A DNA stretch of 64,000 nt from Micromonospora yasonensis (GTDB lineage: Bacteria > Actinomycetota > Actinomycetes > Mycobacteriales > Micromonosporaceae), in assembly GCF_026013475.1 (NCBI RefSeq), contig NZ_JAPDPH010000007.1, positions 1 through 64,000 of the forward strand. Direction: 5' to 3'. The position numbers were made by a program, and so were the translations under genes. The notes below the pieces were generated by a model. It made no database searches. It was not told the DNA's origin and saw nothing but the letters and a program-made list of their open reading frames with translations. This document shows positions 41,047 to 50,274 of this stretch, piece after piece (the first letter of the stretch is position 1; every line of letters begins with the position of its first letter).

Positions 41047-43305
41047 TCAGCAGGCGGCGCGTACGATCTCCCGCGCCGCACGGGCGAGCTCCTCGTCGTG
41101 CGGCCGGCCCAGCGCACGCGCGAGCTGGATGGTCCGGTCGAGCAGCGCCAGCGCCTCGTCATAGCGGCCCGTCGCGCGGCACGTCTCGGCGTAGGTGTGC
41201 AGGAAGTCGATCTCCAGCTGTACCTCGGCCAGCGGTTCCAGCAGTTCGAAGGCGCGCCGGTGCTGTTCGATCGCCCTCTCGGGTGAACCCATGATCCGCA
41301 GCGCGACCCCGAGATAGTTGTGGCACCACGCCTGGTTGTGTTGAAGGTTGTTCTGCTCGGACAGCCGCAACGCATCATGCAGCGTTCGCAGCGACTCCGC
41401 CGGGTCGTGCGATGCCAGTGCGACACCGAGGGTGACCAGCCCGGTGATCTGGGCGGGCCCGTCGGCCAGGGCGACGGATGCCCGGGCGAGTTCGACGGCT
41501 TCGTCGTGCCGCCCGAGGTGAAGGGTCACCCATCCGTCGAAGGCCAGGGCCTGTGATTGTCCGGCGTGGTTGCCGATCTTCTCGAACAGCTCGCGTGCCC
41601 GCCGGAACTGCGCCTGTGCCGCTGTCAGGTCGCCGAGATCCCGGCGCACGAAACCGATGCGCAGGGCCAGGCCGGCTGCGAGGTCGCCGTCGTCCGGCCC
41701 GGACTGCTCGGCCAGTTCGTAGGCGGAGAGCGCCTCGGCGAGGCGTCCGGCGGCGGCACGGGCGTAGCCGAGGTCCGCGAGCAGCGAAGCCCGCTGCTGG
41801 TCGCGGCCGAGCCGTGCCGCGGCGGCCGCGGCGGCTTCGAGCAGGCGCGCTTGGTCGTCGGTGCCGCGGTGCCGGAAGAACCAGACCCGCATGGCCTGCG
41901 GCAGTTCGGCCACCACCTCGTCCATCCCGAGCCGCACGGCGGCGTCGAAGCCGGCCACCAGGTTGACGTACTCCAGGTCGAACCAGGCCATGGCCTTCGC
42001 CGGATCTCCCGGCGAGGGTTGCTTACGGTGCGGTGCGGGCAGTGTCTGATCGTGGGCGACGGCCAGCGCCAGATAGTGCCTCAGGACCCGGCGCAGGGCG
42101 GCTTCGGTCTGTGGCTCCTCGTCGGCGGCGATGTCCGCCGCGTACTGCCGGATCAGATCGTGCATCCGGTACCGCCCGGGCGAGGGCTCCTGGACCAGGT
42201 GGGCGTCGACCAGCTCCTCCAGCGCCACGTCGACCCGGTCGGGTGGCAGGTCGGTGAGCGCACCCGCCACCGCCGCGTCGAAGTCGGCGCCCGGCAGGAC
42301 GCCCAGCAGCCGGAACATGCGGCGCTGGACCGCCTCGAGCTGCCGGAGGGACATGCTGAACGCGGAGTCGAAGCGGCTGGGGGTGGTGCTTAGCCGCTCG
42401 GCCAGCACCCCCACCGTCCAGCCTGGGCGGTGGCGAAGCCGTGCGCCCGCCATCCGTAACGCCAGCGGGAGCCCGCCGCACTGCCGTAGCACGTGGCTGA
42501 CCGCTTCCTCGTCGGTGAGCGCGAGCCCGGCCGCCCGGCCGAACAGGTGCGCCGCGTCGGCGTCGGCCAGTGGCTCCAGGGACACCGGTGGCACCCCGTC
42601 CAGGCTGACCAGCCGGTGGCGGCTGGTGATCAGGACCGCGGACTTCCCCGCGCCGGGGAGCAGCGGGCGCACCTGATCCGCGTCGACCGCGTTGTCGAGC
42701 ACGACGAGAACCCGCCGGCGCGACAGCTCCGACCGCCAGAGCGCCGCGCGTTCGGCGGGGCCGGCCGGTGGGTGCGTGACGTCCAGCGCGCCCAGTAGCC
42801 GGCCCAACGCGGCGTGCGGCTCCAGCGGCTCCTGACCCGGGGTGAAGCCGTGCAGGTCGAGGTAGAGCCCGCCGTCCGGATAGGTCGGGGCGAGCCGATG
42901 GGCGACGCGTACGGCGAGGCTGGTCTTGCCCACGCCCGCCATGCCGTCGATGGCGGCCGCACCGGCCGTGTTCAGCAGCTCTTCGACCAGCGCGGACTCC
43001 GCTTCCCGGCCGGTGAAGTCGAACAGGTCGGCTGGCAGGTCGTTGCGGCGCGGGGCGGGCGCCGCGCCGGCTTTGGCCGCCTCGGCCCACACCGCCCGCA
43101 GTGGCCGGGGGTCGCGGCCCACGGCCCGGCACAGCGCCACGACGGCCTCCCATGGCGGCACGAGCTGACCGGTCAGGTACCGCGAGAGCGACGAACTGCT
43201 CAGGCCCGTCTGGCGGGCAAGGGCGCGGAGGCTGAGCCCGCTCAGCTCCTTGATCCGGGCGAGCTGAGCCACCAGTCGCTCCTGGGGGCTGGACACGCGC
43301 AACAC
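41047..43305 (-). CDS. STAND protein: XRE HTH, NB-ARC ATPase and TPR repeats
   Basis: A 752-residue protein. XRE helix-turn-helix at about 10-60 (LSGLSLRALARQTGLSSSSL, RYLTGQLVPPWEAVV). NB-ARC NTPase at about 95-350: Walker A GMAGVGKTSLA (121-129), Walker B VLVVLDNAVD, RNBS ITSRHRLVSLDGV and GLPLAL (CGGLPLALRMAGA). TPR repeats run from about 470 to the end. This is the AfsR/SARP-related STAND layout in which ligand sensing by TPR releases ATPase-gated DNA binding. GTG 43305 is the longest start; GTG 43296 lies 7 nt after TACGGT, so a leaderless start there is equally likely. It is divergent from the CMD gene. Confidence 0.88.
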   Translation of the reverse strand: MLRVSSPQERLVAQLARIKELSGLSLRALARQTGLSSSSLSRYLTGQLVPPWEAVVALCRAVGRDPRPLRAVWAEAAKAGAAPAPRRNDLPADLFDFTGREAESALVEELLNTAGAAAIDGMAGVGKTSLAVRVAHRLAPTYPDGGLYLDLHGFTPGQEPLEPHAALGRLLGALDVTHPPAGPAERAALWRSELSRRRVLVVLDNAVDADQVRPLLPGAGKSAVLITSRHRLVSLDGVPPVSLEPLADADAAHLFGRAAGLALTDEEAVSHVLRQCGGLPLALRMAGARLRHRPGWTVGVLAERLSTTPSRFDSAFSMSLRQLEAVQRRMFRLLGVLPGADFDAAVAGALTDLPPDRVDVALEELVDAHLVQEPSPGRYRMHDLIRQYAADIAADEEPQTEAALRRVLRHYLALAVAHDQTLPAPHRKQPSPGDPAKAMAWFDLEYVNLVAGFDAAVRLGMDEVVAELPQAMRVWFFRHRGTDDQARLLEAAAAAAARLGRDQQRASLLADLGYARAAAGRLAEALSAYELAEQSGPDDGDLAAGLALRIGFVRRDLGDLTAAQAQFRRARELFEKIGNHAGQSQALAFDGWVTLHLGRHDEAVELARASVALADGPAQITGLVTLGVALASHDPAESLRTLHDALRLSEQNNLQHNQAWCHNYLGVALRIMGSPERAIEQHRRAFELLEPLAEVQLEIDFLHTYAETCRATGRYDEALALLDRTIQLARALGRPHDEELARAAREIVRAAC

Positions 43306-43370
43306 CGTACCCGTCCCGGCCCGCGCAACCGGACCGGCGGTGCGTTTGCGCTGCTAGACGGGGTTCTTCG

Positions 43371-43390
43371 TGTCCCACGGTGTCCCACGG
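43371..43390. repeat. Tandem 10-bp repeat in the STAND/CMD divergent promoter region
   Basis: TGTCCCACGG occurs twice head to tail (43371-43380 and 43381-43390), midway between the divergent starts. Candidate site for the XRE domain of the STAND protein. Confidence 0.5.
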
Positions 43391-43460
43391 GCCGCGCTGG
43401 CCCCGGCATCCCGATGGTCGGATGACTCCCGTCAGCAACACCCGTGACGAAGGAGAAGCG

Positions 43461-43916
43461 ATGTCGACCGAGCGCATGCCGAACCCGGCCGTTCTGATCC
43501 CCGAGGCGATGGCGGCCCTGATGGCCGTCAACCGGGCCGTCGCGGGCGCCGGAGTGGACGGCAAGGTGCTGGCGCTGAGCCACCTGCGGGCCAGCCAGAT
43601 CAACGGCTGCGGCCCGTGCGTGGCCGGGGGCGCGCACCAGGCCCGGCAGCACGGCGCGACCGCAGACCAGCTGCACGCCGTCGCCGCGTGGCGGGAGACG
43701 CCATGGTTCAGCGACGAGGAGCGCGCCGCGCTGGCCCTGACCGAGGCCGTGACGCGGCTCGCCGACCAGCCGGACCCGGTGCCGGACCAGGTGTGGGACA
43801 TGGCCGCCACGCACTTCGACCAGAAGGAGCTGGCCGCGCTGCTGCTCAACATCGCGATCACCAACGCCTTCAACCGCCTCAACGCGCCGACCCGCCAGCA
43901 GGCCGGCAATTGGTGA
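43461..43916 (+). CDS. Carboxymuconolactone decarboxylase/AhpD family protein
   Basis: A 151-residue AhpD-like helical protein with the redox motif Cys50-Gly-Pro-Cys53 followed by His59 (NGCGPCVAGGAH) and ALTEAVTRLADQPDPV further on. The C-x-x-C-x5-H layout indicates thiol peroxidase/disulfide reductase activity rather than lactone decarboxylation. AAGGAGAAGCG precedes ATG 43461. It may be controlled by the divergent STAND regulator. Confidence 0.9.
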   Translation: MSTERMPNPAVLIPEAMAALMAVNRAVAGAGVDGKVLALSHLRASQINGCGPCVAGGAHQARQHGATADQLHAVAAWRETPWFSDEERAALALTEAVTRLADQPDPVPDQVWDMAATHFDQKELAALLLNIAITNAFNRLNAPTRQQAGNW

Positions 43917-43980
43917 TATTTGTTCCCGAAACGCGACTAGTACCCGCCTGTAGCCACACGTCACAGAAAGAGGAATTGTC

Positions 43981-44439
43981 ATGGCGACCACCACGAAGAC
44001 CACCGCCGCGAACGGCAAGAAGTACGACGGCTTCACCGCTGAGGAGCGCGACGCGATGAAGGAGCGCGCCAAGGAGCTCAAGACGAGCGCTCGGCGGGGC
44101 GCCAAGACCGACACGGAGAGCGAGGTGCTCGCGAAGATCGCCGAAATGCCGGAGTCCGACCGGGCGATCGCCGAGCGGTTGCACGCCGTGATCAAGACCA
44201 ACGCGCCGGTCCTCACCCCCAAGCTCTGGTACGGGATGCCCGCCTACGCCCGCAACGGAAAGGTGGTCTGCCACTTCCAGCCTGCGGCCAAGTTCAAGAC
44301 GCGGTACGCAGTGCTCGGCTTCAGTGACGGGGCGAACCTCGACGAGGGCACCATCTGGCCGACCTCGTACGCCCTGACCGAGCTGACCGCCGACGACGAG
44401 GCGAGGATCGGCGCGCTCGTGAAGCAGGCGGTGAGCTGA
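43981..44439 (+). CDS. DUF1801 (YdhG-like) protein
   Basis: A 152-residue protein. A Lys-rich N-terminus (FTAEERDAMKERAKELKTSA) precedes a DUF1801 core: MPESDRAIAERLHAVIKTNA, LTPKLWYGMPAYARNGKVVC, FQPAAKFKTRYAVLGFSDGA and IWPTSYALTELT. Relatives are linked to iron handling, but no biochemical role is firm. AAAGAGGAATTGTC precedes the ATG. The intergenic DNA upstream is unusually AT-rich. Confidence 0.85.
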   Translation: MATTTKTTAANGKKYDGFTAEERDAMKERAKELKTSARRGAKTDTESEVLAKIAEMPESDRAIAERLHAVIKTNAPVLTPKLWYGMPAYARNGKVVCHFQPAAKFKTRYAVLGFSDGANLDEGTIWPTSYALTELTADDEARIGALVKQAVS

Positions 44440-44519
44440 GGGCCGGACGGAGGGGGGTGGCTCTGGCTACTGGCACGGGCTGGCACGCCGCCATCTGATC
44501 CCGCGGCTCGGGCGGCTCA

Positions 44520-44556
44520 TTGAGGGGTGGGGCGGCTAAGCCGCCCCACCCCTCAA
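44520..44556. terminator. Terminator hairpin, 17-bp perfect stem with TAA loop
   Basis: Arms TTGAGGGGTGGGGCGGC (44520-44536) and GCCGCCCCACCCCTCAA (44540-44556) are exact complements with a 3-nt loop. It follows the DUF1801 gene by about 80 nt. Confidence 0.85.
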
Positions 44557-44722
44557 CCTTCAAGATCAAGACTTCGGTAGGCCGGCGTCACCAAGTGCCG
44601 TCGACCTCCTCTGTCGTCTTTGCGGCACTGCCCGTCACCATATCCAGGGTGATAACTATTGGTACCTGGGTGAACACTGAGAGCGAGTTTGGATATCGGC
44701 CGCCGCGCTGGGAGGTACGTCC
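44557..44722 (+). promoter_or_regulatory. Promoter region of the ABC exporter gene
   Basis: A 166-nt AT-richer leader (for example GTGATAACTATTGGTACC at 44650-44667) ending in GGGAGG before the ATG. A single -35/-10 pair cannot be fixed by eye. Confidence 0.4.
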
Positions 44723-46696
44723 ATGGCAGAGACCGCGACCACCGGGCGAGACACCGAGGCTGAACGACCCGACTCGCCCGCGGAGTCGGTGTTGCCCGAG
44801 TTGCGGGCGATGTGGTGGGAGACCGGGGTGCGGGCACGGGCGCAGGCCGGCTTGTTCGCGGTGTTCGCCGAGCTCCCCCGGCTGGTCTGGGCCGCCCTAC
44901 AGGTCAGTTGGCGCGCCGACCGCAGCCGCACATCGATAGTGGCGGCGACGACGGTCGGGGCGGGGGTGATGGCGGCGTTCGGGCTCCTCGCCACGCAGCG
45001 GGTACTCGTAGAACTGTTCGCTGGAGGACCGACCGCGGACAAGGTGGTGGCGGCGCTGCCGGCGCTGGCGGCGCTGGCCGCGGCGACCGCGCTGCGCGCG
45101 GGCATGGCGACAACGATGGGTTACGCCCAGAACGGCCTGAATCCGAAGGTGGACCGGGATGTGGAGCGGGGCCTGTTCGAGATGACCACCGCCGTGCGGC
45201 TGGAGGCGTTCGACGCCGACGCGTTCGCTGACGACATGGAACGCGCCTCCCGCGGTGCGGACTCCACCACCTCGCTGGTGCAGTCGTCGATGAATCTCCT
45301 CGCCGGGCTGGCCGGGCTGCTCGCCGTGGCCGTCGCCGTCGTGGTGATCCATCCGCTGCTGCTGTTGGCACTGCTGGTGGCAACGGTGCCGAACGCGTGG
45401 GCGTCACTGCGGGCCGGGCACCTGCGCTACCAGACCTACGCCGCGGGCTCGGTACGCCGGCGCCGCTTGTGGCTGCTGCACCGGCTGATGGCCGAACGCG
45501 ACTCCGCGCCCGAGTTGCGCTCCTACGGGCTGCGCCGCTTTTTGCTCGACCAGTACGACCGGGTCATGGGCGTGGAGACCGACATACAGCTCGCTCTGGC
45601 CCGGCGGGTCACCACGACCACCACCGTGGGATCGATGATCGCGGGGGTGGCCACCGCCGTGGTCTACGTGCTGCTCGGGCTGCTGCTGGTCGACGGGCAG
45701 ATCCCCCTCGCCGCCGCGGCGACCTGCGTGGTGGCGGTGCAGTCCGCGCAGCGTTCGCTGGCCGTCGTCACCTTCCAGGTCGACCGCGTCTACACCGAGG
45801 GCCAGCACTTCCGCGACTACACCGGATTCATGACCCGCGCCGTCACCTACCTACCCGACGAAACCACCCGGACCGCGAGCGCGGCCCCGGACCGGCTCCG
45901 GGAGTTGAGCGTCGAGGAGGTGAGCCTGTGCTACCCCGACCGGGACACCCCCGCCGTCGACCAGGTGACACTGACGATCCACGCGGGGCAGACAGTGGCG
46001 TTCGTCGGCGAGAACGGCTCCGGCAAGTCCACACTCGCCGCGATGATCGCGATTCTGCGAGCTCCCACCGCGGGGACCATCCGCTGGAATGGCCGGCTGC
46101 TGTCGGACTGGGACGTCGACGCGCTACGAGCCCGCATCGCGGTCGTCACGCAGGAGTACCACAAGTGGCCCTTCACCGCCGCGACGAACATCGCCATCGG
46201 TGACATCGGCACCGAACACTGCCAGGAGCGCATTGAGACGGCCGCCGCCCGGGCCGTCGCCCACGACATGATCACCGAACTGCCGCACGGGTACGAAACC
46301 CTGCTCGACCGCACCTTCGCCAACGGCCAGGACCTCTCCGGCGGGCAGTGGCAGCGCATCACCGCCGCCCGCGGCTTCCTCCGCGACGCGGAACTGCTCA
46401 TCATGGACGAGCCGTCCTCCGCCCTCGACCCGCGCGCCGAAGACGCCCTCTTCCAAGCCATCCGCGACCGGCAAGGCCGCGCCACCACCATCCTCATCAC
46501 CCACCGGCTGGCCAACGTCCGCCACGCCGACCGGATCTACGTCCTGCACCACGGCCGCCTCGTCGAGTCCGGCAGCCACGACGAGCTGATGGCCGCCCGC
46601 AGCCGGTACGCCGAGCTGTTCACCCTCCAGGCCGCCGGCTACGACACCAGCCAGGCGGCCAGCGCGCCGCTGCCCCGCCAACCGACATCTGCTTGA
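44723..46696 (+). CDS. ABC transporter, fused permease and ATPase (exporter type)
   Basis: A 657-residue half-transporter. The N-terminal membrane domain (about 65-350) has helices such as SIVAATTVGAGVMAAFGLLA and LLAGLAGLLAVAVAVVVIHP. The nucleotide-binding domain (about 395-630) has Walker A GENGSGKST (429-437), the signature LSGGQWQR (538-545), Walker B LLIMDEPSSALD and the H-loop ILITHRLANVRHADRI. It should work as a homodimer; relatives include lantipeptide/peptide exporters. The first 60 residues are an Ala/Arg-rich cytoplasmic lead. GGGAGG precedes the ATG. Confidence 0.92.
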   Translation: MAETATTGRDTEAERPDSPAESVLPELRAMWWETGVRARAQAGLFAVFAELPRLVWAALQVSWRADRSRTSIVAATTVGAGVMAAFGLLATQRVLVELFAGGPTADKVVAALPALAALAAATALRAGMATTMGYAQNGLNPKVDRDVERGLFEMTTAVRLEAFDADAFADDMERASRGADSTTSLVQSSMNLLAGLAGLLAVAVAVVVIHPLLLLALLVATVPNAWASLRAGHLRYQTYAAGSVRRRRLWLLHRLMAERDSAPELRSYGLRRFLLDQYDRVMGVETDIQLALARRVTTTTTVGSMIAGVATAVVYVLLGLLLVDGQIPLAAAATCVVAVQSAQRSLAVVTFQVDRVYTEGQHFRDYTGFMTRAVTYLPDETTRTASAAPDRLRELSVEEVSLCYPDRDTPAVDQVTLTIHAGQTVAFVGENGSGKSTLAAMIAILRAPTAGTIRWNGRLLSDWDVDALRARIAVVTQEYHKWPFTAATNIAIGDIGTEHCQERIETAAARAVAHDMITELPHGYETLLDRTFANGQDLSGGQWQRITAARGFLRDAELLIMDEPSSALDPRAEDALFQAIRDRQGRATTILITHRLANVRHADRIYVLHHGRLVESGSHDELMAARSRYAELFTLQAAGYDTSQAASAPLPRQPTSA

Positions 46697-46716
46697 GGAC
46701 ACCAACGGCGAGCCTT

Positions 46717-48297
46717 TCACCGATGCGCTCTGGCGGCGATGGCCGGCCCCGCGCGGAGGGCCGCGAGCTGGATCTGCAACGCCAGCCTGGTTCGCGGTGA
46801 CTCGAGGTCGATGGTGACGACCTCGGTGAGGCGGCGCATCCGGTGTCGGAGGGTGTTGGGGTGGACGTGCAGCTCTCGGGCGGCCTTCTGCGGGTCACCC
46901 TGCTGGTCGAGCCAGGCGGAGATGGTGGCGACGTAGTCGGTGCCGCGGTTGCGGTCGTGGGCGACGAGGTCGGGCAAAGGACCGCCGACGAGCAGGTCGA
47001 CCTGTGGCACTGCGGCGACCACCCGGTGTACGACCACCTCGGCCCAGAGGTCCTCGAACCGGAGCACCGGGCCCCGCCGGTGGGCCGAGTCGTGCAGGGC
47101 GAGCAGTTCCGCCGCCTCGACGCGGGAGCGCGGCAGGTCCGTCAGGTGTGCGGCGGTGCTCCCGGACGCAGCGTGCAACCCCGGGTCGTGCTCGGCGATG
47201 TCGTGGATCAGCCGCTCCAGCCACCGCCAGGAGCCCGCCGACTCGCCGGCGTCGACCACGACGGCGAACAGGAGGTCTCCGACGTCGGTGATCAGCGGCT
47301 GGTGCCAGCCATGCCGACGGGTGATCGACTCCCACAGGGCCAGGTTGTGCACCATCTCCCCCGTCCCGCCGTGCGCGCCGAGCGCGACGACCCGCCATGG
47401 GCCGTCGGGCAGGCCCAGGTCTTCGCGGCTCATCCGGCCGGAGGCCCGCAGGGCGGCCCGTAGCCGGTCGGCCGACACCCGCCGGACGACATCGGCCTGT
47501 ACCCGCAGGCGCAGCAGGTGCAGGGCCAACACCGAGGCGGCAGCCTGGAGATCGCGCAGGCGTTCCTGGGGCACCGGCCCCTCGACCACGGCCCAGATCG
47601 AGCCGAGCAGCTCACCTCCGGCGCGGATCGGGATGACGAGGCGGGGCAGCGTGCCGTCCGGACCCTGCGGCACGAAGATCAGCTGACTGCCCGTCGCGAT
47701 CTTGCGGAAGACACCGCGGGAGCGGAAGTGCGCGATGACGTCGCCGGGCACACGGCGTCCGACGATGGTCGAGACGCGTGCCGGGTCCGTGCGGTCCTGG
47801 CGGGATGAGTAGGCGATCACCCGGTACTGGGCGTCCTCGATCGTCACTGGCGCGTCGAGTACGGCGGCGGTCGCGTCGGCGAGGGCGAACAATTCGTCGT
47901 ACACGCCGGCTTCACCGGTCTCGGGCGGGCCCGGCGCGGCGGCGCGGTCGATCACCCCGCGCAGCAGCCAGACGAGCTGCGCCCAGGATCCGTGGCTCTG
48001 CAGCTCGACCAGGGTCAGGTGGCGCTCGGCAGCCGACGCCATCACCACCGGATGCGCGGCCAACGGAGGCTTGAGGACGAGGCCTGCCGCGGCAACCGCG
48101 GCGCAGCGCTCGATCACGGCGAGAGCCTGCTCCGGCGTGGTGACACCGGCACCCAGCACCAGGTCGCCGCTCTGGCCCGTCGGTGCGTCGTCGAGTTCGG
48201 CGATGGTCACGTCGCGGACCTCCGCGTCACCGGCGGGCACGACGATCTTGAGCAGGGCGGCACCGACGGCATCGGCCACGCCAGCGGTGGTGATCAT
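46717..48297 (-). CDS. PucR-family transcriptional regulator
   Basis: A 526-residue regulator. N-terminal part (1-250) has a purine-catabolism-type/GAF-like sensory region (TIAELDDAPTGQSGDLVLGA and VYDELFALADATAAVLDAPV). A central GGDEF-like region (about 290-440) follows. The C-terminal PucR HTH is at about 455-515 (SAWLDQQGDPQKAARELHVH, PNTLRHRMRRLTEVVTIDLE). Start ATG 48297 lies 6 nt after CATAAT, so translation is probably leaderless. It is divergent from a D-amino-acid dehydrogenase gene and an 11-bp inverted repeat separates them, so it probably senses an amino acid and controls that enzyme. Confidence 0.9.
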   Translation of the reverse strand: MITTAGVADAVGAALLKIVVPAGDAEVRDVTIAELDDAPTGQSGDLVLGAGVTTPEQALAVIERCAAVAAAGLVLKPPLAAHPVVMASAAERHLTLVELQSHGSWAQLVWLLRGVIDRAAAPGPPETGEAGVYDELFALADATAAVLDAPVTIEDAQYRVIAYSSRQDRTDPARVSTIVGRRVPGDVIAHFRSRGVFRKIATGSQLIFVPQGPDGTLPRLVIPIRAGGELLGSIWAVVEGPVPQERLRDLQAAASVLALHLLRLRVQADVVRRVSADRLRAALRASGRMSREDLGLPDGPWRVVALGAHGGTGEMVHNLALWESITRRHGWHQPLITDVGDLLFAVVVDAGESAGSWRWLERLIHDIAEHDPGLHAASGSTAAHLTDLPRSRVEAAELLALHDSAHRRGPVLRFEDLWAEVVVHRVVAAVPQVDLLVGGPLPDLVAHDRNRGTDYVATISAWLDQQGDPQKAARELHVHPNTLRHRMRRLTEVVTIDLESPRTRLALQIQLAALRAGPAIAARAHR

Positions 48298-48325
48298 TGC
48301 CGAATTATGCCTGCACGTTGTCCCG

Positions 48326-48358
48326 CCAGGCCAATCGCCACGATCAAGATTGGCCTGG
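48326..48358. promoter_or_regulatory. PucR operator candidate: 11-bp inverted repeat
   Basis: CCAGGCCAATC (48326-48336) and GATTGGCCTGG (48348-48358) are perfect inverted arms around 11 nt, located between the divergent PucR and dehydrogenase genes. Confidence 0.7.
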
Positions 48359-48431
48359 CCGAACAATGACGTTCGGTCACGCCGGGGACAGGATGGGCCG
48401 GATCCCAGGTGCCCTGAAGGAGAGAGATCGG

Positions 48432-49694
48432 ATGCCTGCCATGAGTTCCCCGCCTTCCCCCCAACGCGTCGCCGTCGTCGGCGCCGGCATGGTCGGGTTG
48501 GCCACCGCCTGGTTCCTGCAGGAGCGAGGGGTGCAGGTCACGGTGCTCGACCGTACGGGGGTGGCGGCGGGCGCGTCGTGGGGCAACGCCGGCTGGCTCA
48601 CCCCGGGCATCACCACTCCCCTGCCGGAGCCGGCGGTGCTGCGCTACGGGCTGCGCGCCGTCCTGAGCCCGTCGTCGCCGGTCTACGTACCGCCCCGCGC
48701 GGACCTCCGGCTGCTGCGGTTCCTGACCGGCTTCGCCCGGCACAGCACCCCCACGAAGTGGCGGACCGCGATGCGCGCCTACATCCCGATGAACCGGCGC
48801 GCGTTCGAGGCGTTCGACGCATTGGCGGACGGCGGGGTCGCGTCGATGACGAACGAGGCGAAGTCGTTCATCGCCGCGTACCGGACCGAGGCCGAACGGT
48901 CGGTCCTGCTGGACGAGCTGGCGCACATCCACGCCGCGGGTCAGGGAATCGAGTTCGACGTCCTCACCGGGGCCGAGGCGCGCGAGGTGGAACCCGCACT
49001 GTCGGACGCCATCGGCGCCGCCATCCGGCTGCACGACCAACGGTTCATCAACCCGGGGCACTACGTGCACGCGCTCGCCGACTCCGTCCGCGCCCGCGGA
49101 GCGTCGCTGGTGACCGGGACGGAGGTAGTGGACATCCGTGACGAGAGCGCGGCGGTCCGGGTGGTGACCGCCGACGGCGCGGACGAGCGCTACGACGCGG
49201 TGGTGCTGGCGACCGGCACGTGGCTCGGCGACCTGGCGCGGCGCTTCGGCGTCCGGACCGTCGTGCAGGCCGGCCGGGGGTACAGCTTCAGCGTGCAGAT
49301 CGAACACGTTCCCGCCGGACCCGTGTACTTCCCGGCGCAGCGCGTGGCGTGCACGCCCCTCGGCGACCGGTTACGCGTCGCCGGGATGATGGAGTTCCGC
49401 AGCGCCGAGGCGCCGCTGGACCCACGCCGGATCCTCGCGATCGCCGAGGCCGCCCGTCCCCTGCTGCGCGGCGCCGACCTGGACGCCCGGGTCGACGAAT
49501 GGGTCGGGGCCCGGCCCTGCACCCCGGACGGCCTTCCCCTGATCGGCGCGACCAGGTCACCACGGGTCTTCGCCGCCGGTGGTCACGGCATGTGGGGCAT
49601 CACCCTCGGCCCGCTCACCGGGAGGCTGCTCACCGAGCAGATCACCACCGGCCGGCAGCCCGAGGAGCTCCGGCCGTTCGACCCGCTGCGCTGA
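48432..49694 (+). CDS. FAD-dependent D-amino-acid dehydrogenase
   Basis: A 420-residue DadA/DAO-type flavoenzyme. FAD-binding motif VAVVGAGMVGLATAWFLQER with the acidic strand end TVLDRT; substrate domain with GASWGNAGWLTPGI and QRFINPGHYVHALADS; second FAD contact AVVLATGTWLGDLARRFG; and C-terminal PCTPDGLPLIGATR then GHGMWGITLGPLTGRLLTEQ. It oxidises D-amino acids (or a similar imino acid) to the keto acid and ammonia. GGAGAGAG precedes ATG 48432. The divergent PucR gene and the palindrome argue for substrate-induced control. Confidence 0.9.
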   Translation: MPAMSSPPSPQRVAVVGAGMVGLATAWFLQERGVQVTVLDRTGVAAGASWGNAGWLTPGITTPLPEPAVLRYGLRAVLSPSSPVYVPPRADLRLLRFLTGFARHSTPTKWRTAMRAYIPMNRRAFEAFDALADGGVASMTNEAKSFIAAYRTEAERSVLLDELAHIHAAGQGIEFDVLTGAEAREVEPALSDAIGAAIRLHDQRFINPGHYVHALADSVRARGASLVTGTEVVDIRDESAAVRVVTADGADERYDAVVLATGTWLGDLARRFGVRTVVQAGRGYSFSVQIEHVPAGPVYFPAQRVACTPLGDRLRVAGMMEFRSAEAPLDPRRILAIAEAARPLLRGADLDARVDEWVGARPCTPDGLPLIGATRSPRVFAAGGHGMWGITLGPLTGRLLTEQITTGRQPEELRPFDPLR

Positions 49695-49819
49695 CACCTC
49701 GTCGTGCCGGCGTTCCGTCACCGTCGCTCGACAGCACCACGGCCCCGCTGATCGGCACTGCGGGCGGAGCGCCACAGCGCTCCGCCCGCAGTCATTTCCG
49801 ACCCGGAAGGAAACCGATC

Positions 49820-50191
49820 ATGTACGCCGCGAGCAGGCAGGACGAGCTGGGTGTGCTGCGCATCGTCCTGGAGGAGCAGTACGAGCGACACAGCACCCAA
49901 CTGGCGCTGCTGGCCCGCCAGGCGCGGCAGGCGCCCGGTGACGGCGCCGGCCTTGACGCCGCTTCCGCACTGGCCGCCGCGTCCCGACGAGCCCTGAGCG
50001 ACATCGCCCGGGCACTGCACTACCTGGAACTGGGCCACTACGGCAGCTGCGTCAGGTGTCACCGCGACATCCCGATCGAACAGCTGGCGCTCCGGCCGGC
50101 GGGGCGGTTCTGCATCACCTGCCAAGCCGGCACCACCCCGACGTCGCCCACAGCGGGCCCACCTAGGCGTACGCTGTACGGCCACGGGTAG
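49820..50191 (+). CDS. TraR/DksA-family zinc-finger protein
   Basis: A 123-residue protein. An N-terminal coiled coil (VLRIVLEEQYERHSTQLALL, ASALAAASRRALSDIARALH) precedes a C4 zinc finger with Cys77, Cys80, Cys98 and Cys101 (SCVRCHRDIP then FCITCQAG). DksA-like proteins enter the RNA polymerase secondary channel; whether this one does is unproven, as the coiled-coil tip Asp pair is not obvious. GGAAGGAAACC precedes ATG 49820. No operon partner. Confidence 0.88.
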   Translation: MYAASRQDELGVLRIVLEEQYERHSTQLALLARQARQAPGDGAGLDAASALAAASRRALSDIARALHYLELGHYGSCVRCHRDIPIEQLALRPAGRFCITCQAGTTPTSPTAGPPRRTLYGHG

Positions 50192-50274
50192 CGGGCTCAC
50201 GGGTGTCGGGTGCGGAGCTCGTCGACAAGATGGGCGGTGGCTAAATCCCTGGTCGGCCGATAGGCGTATCACCG

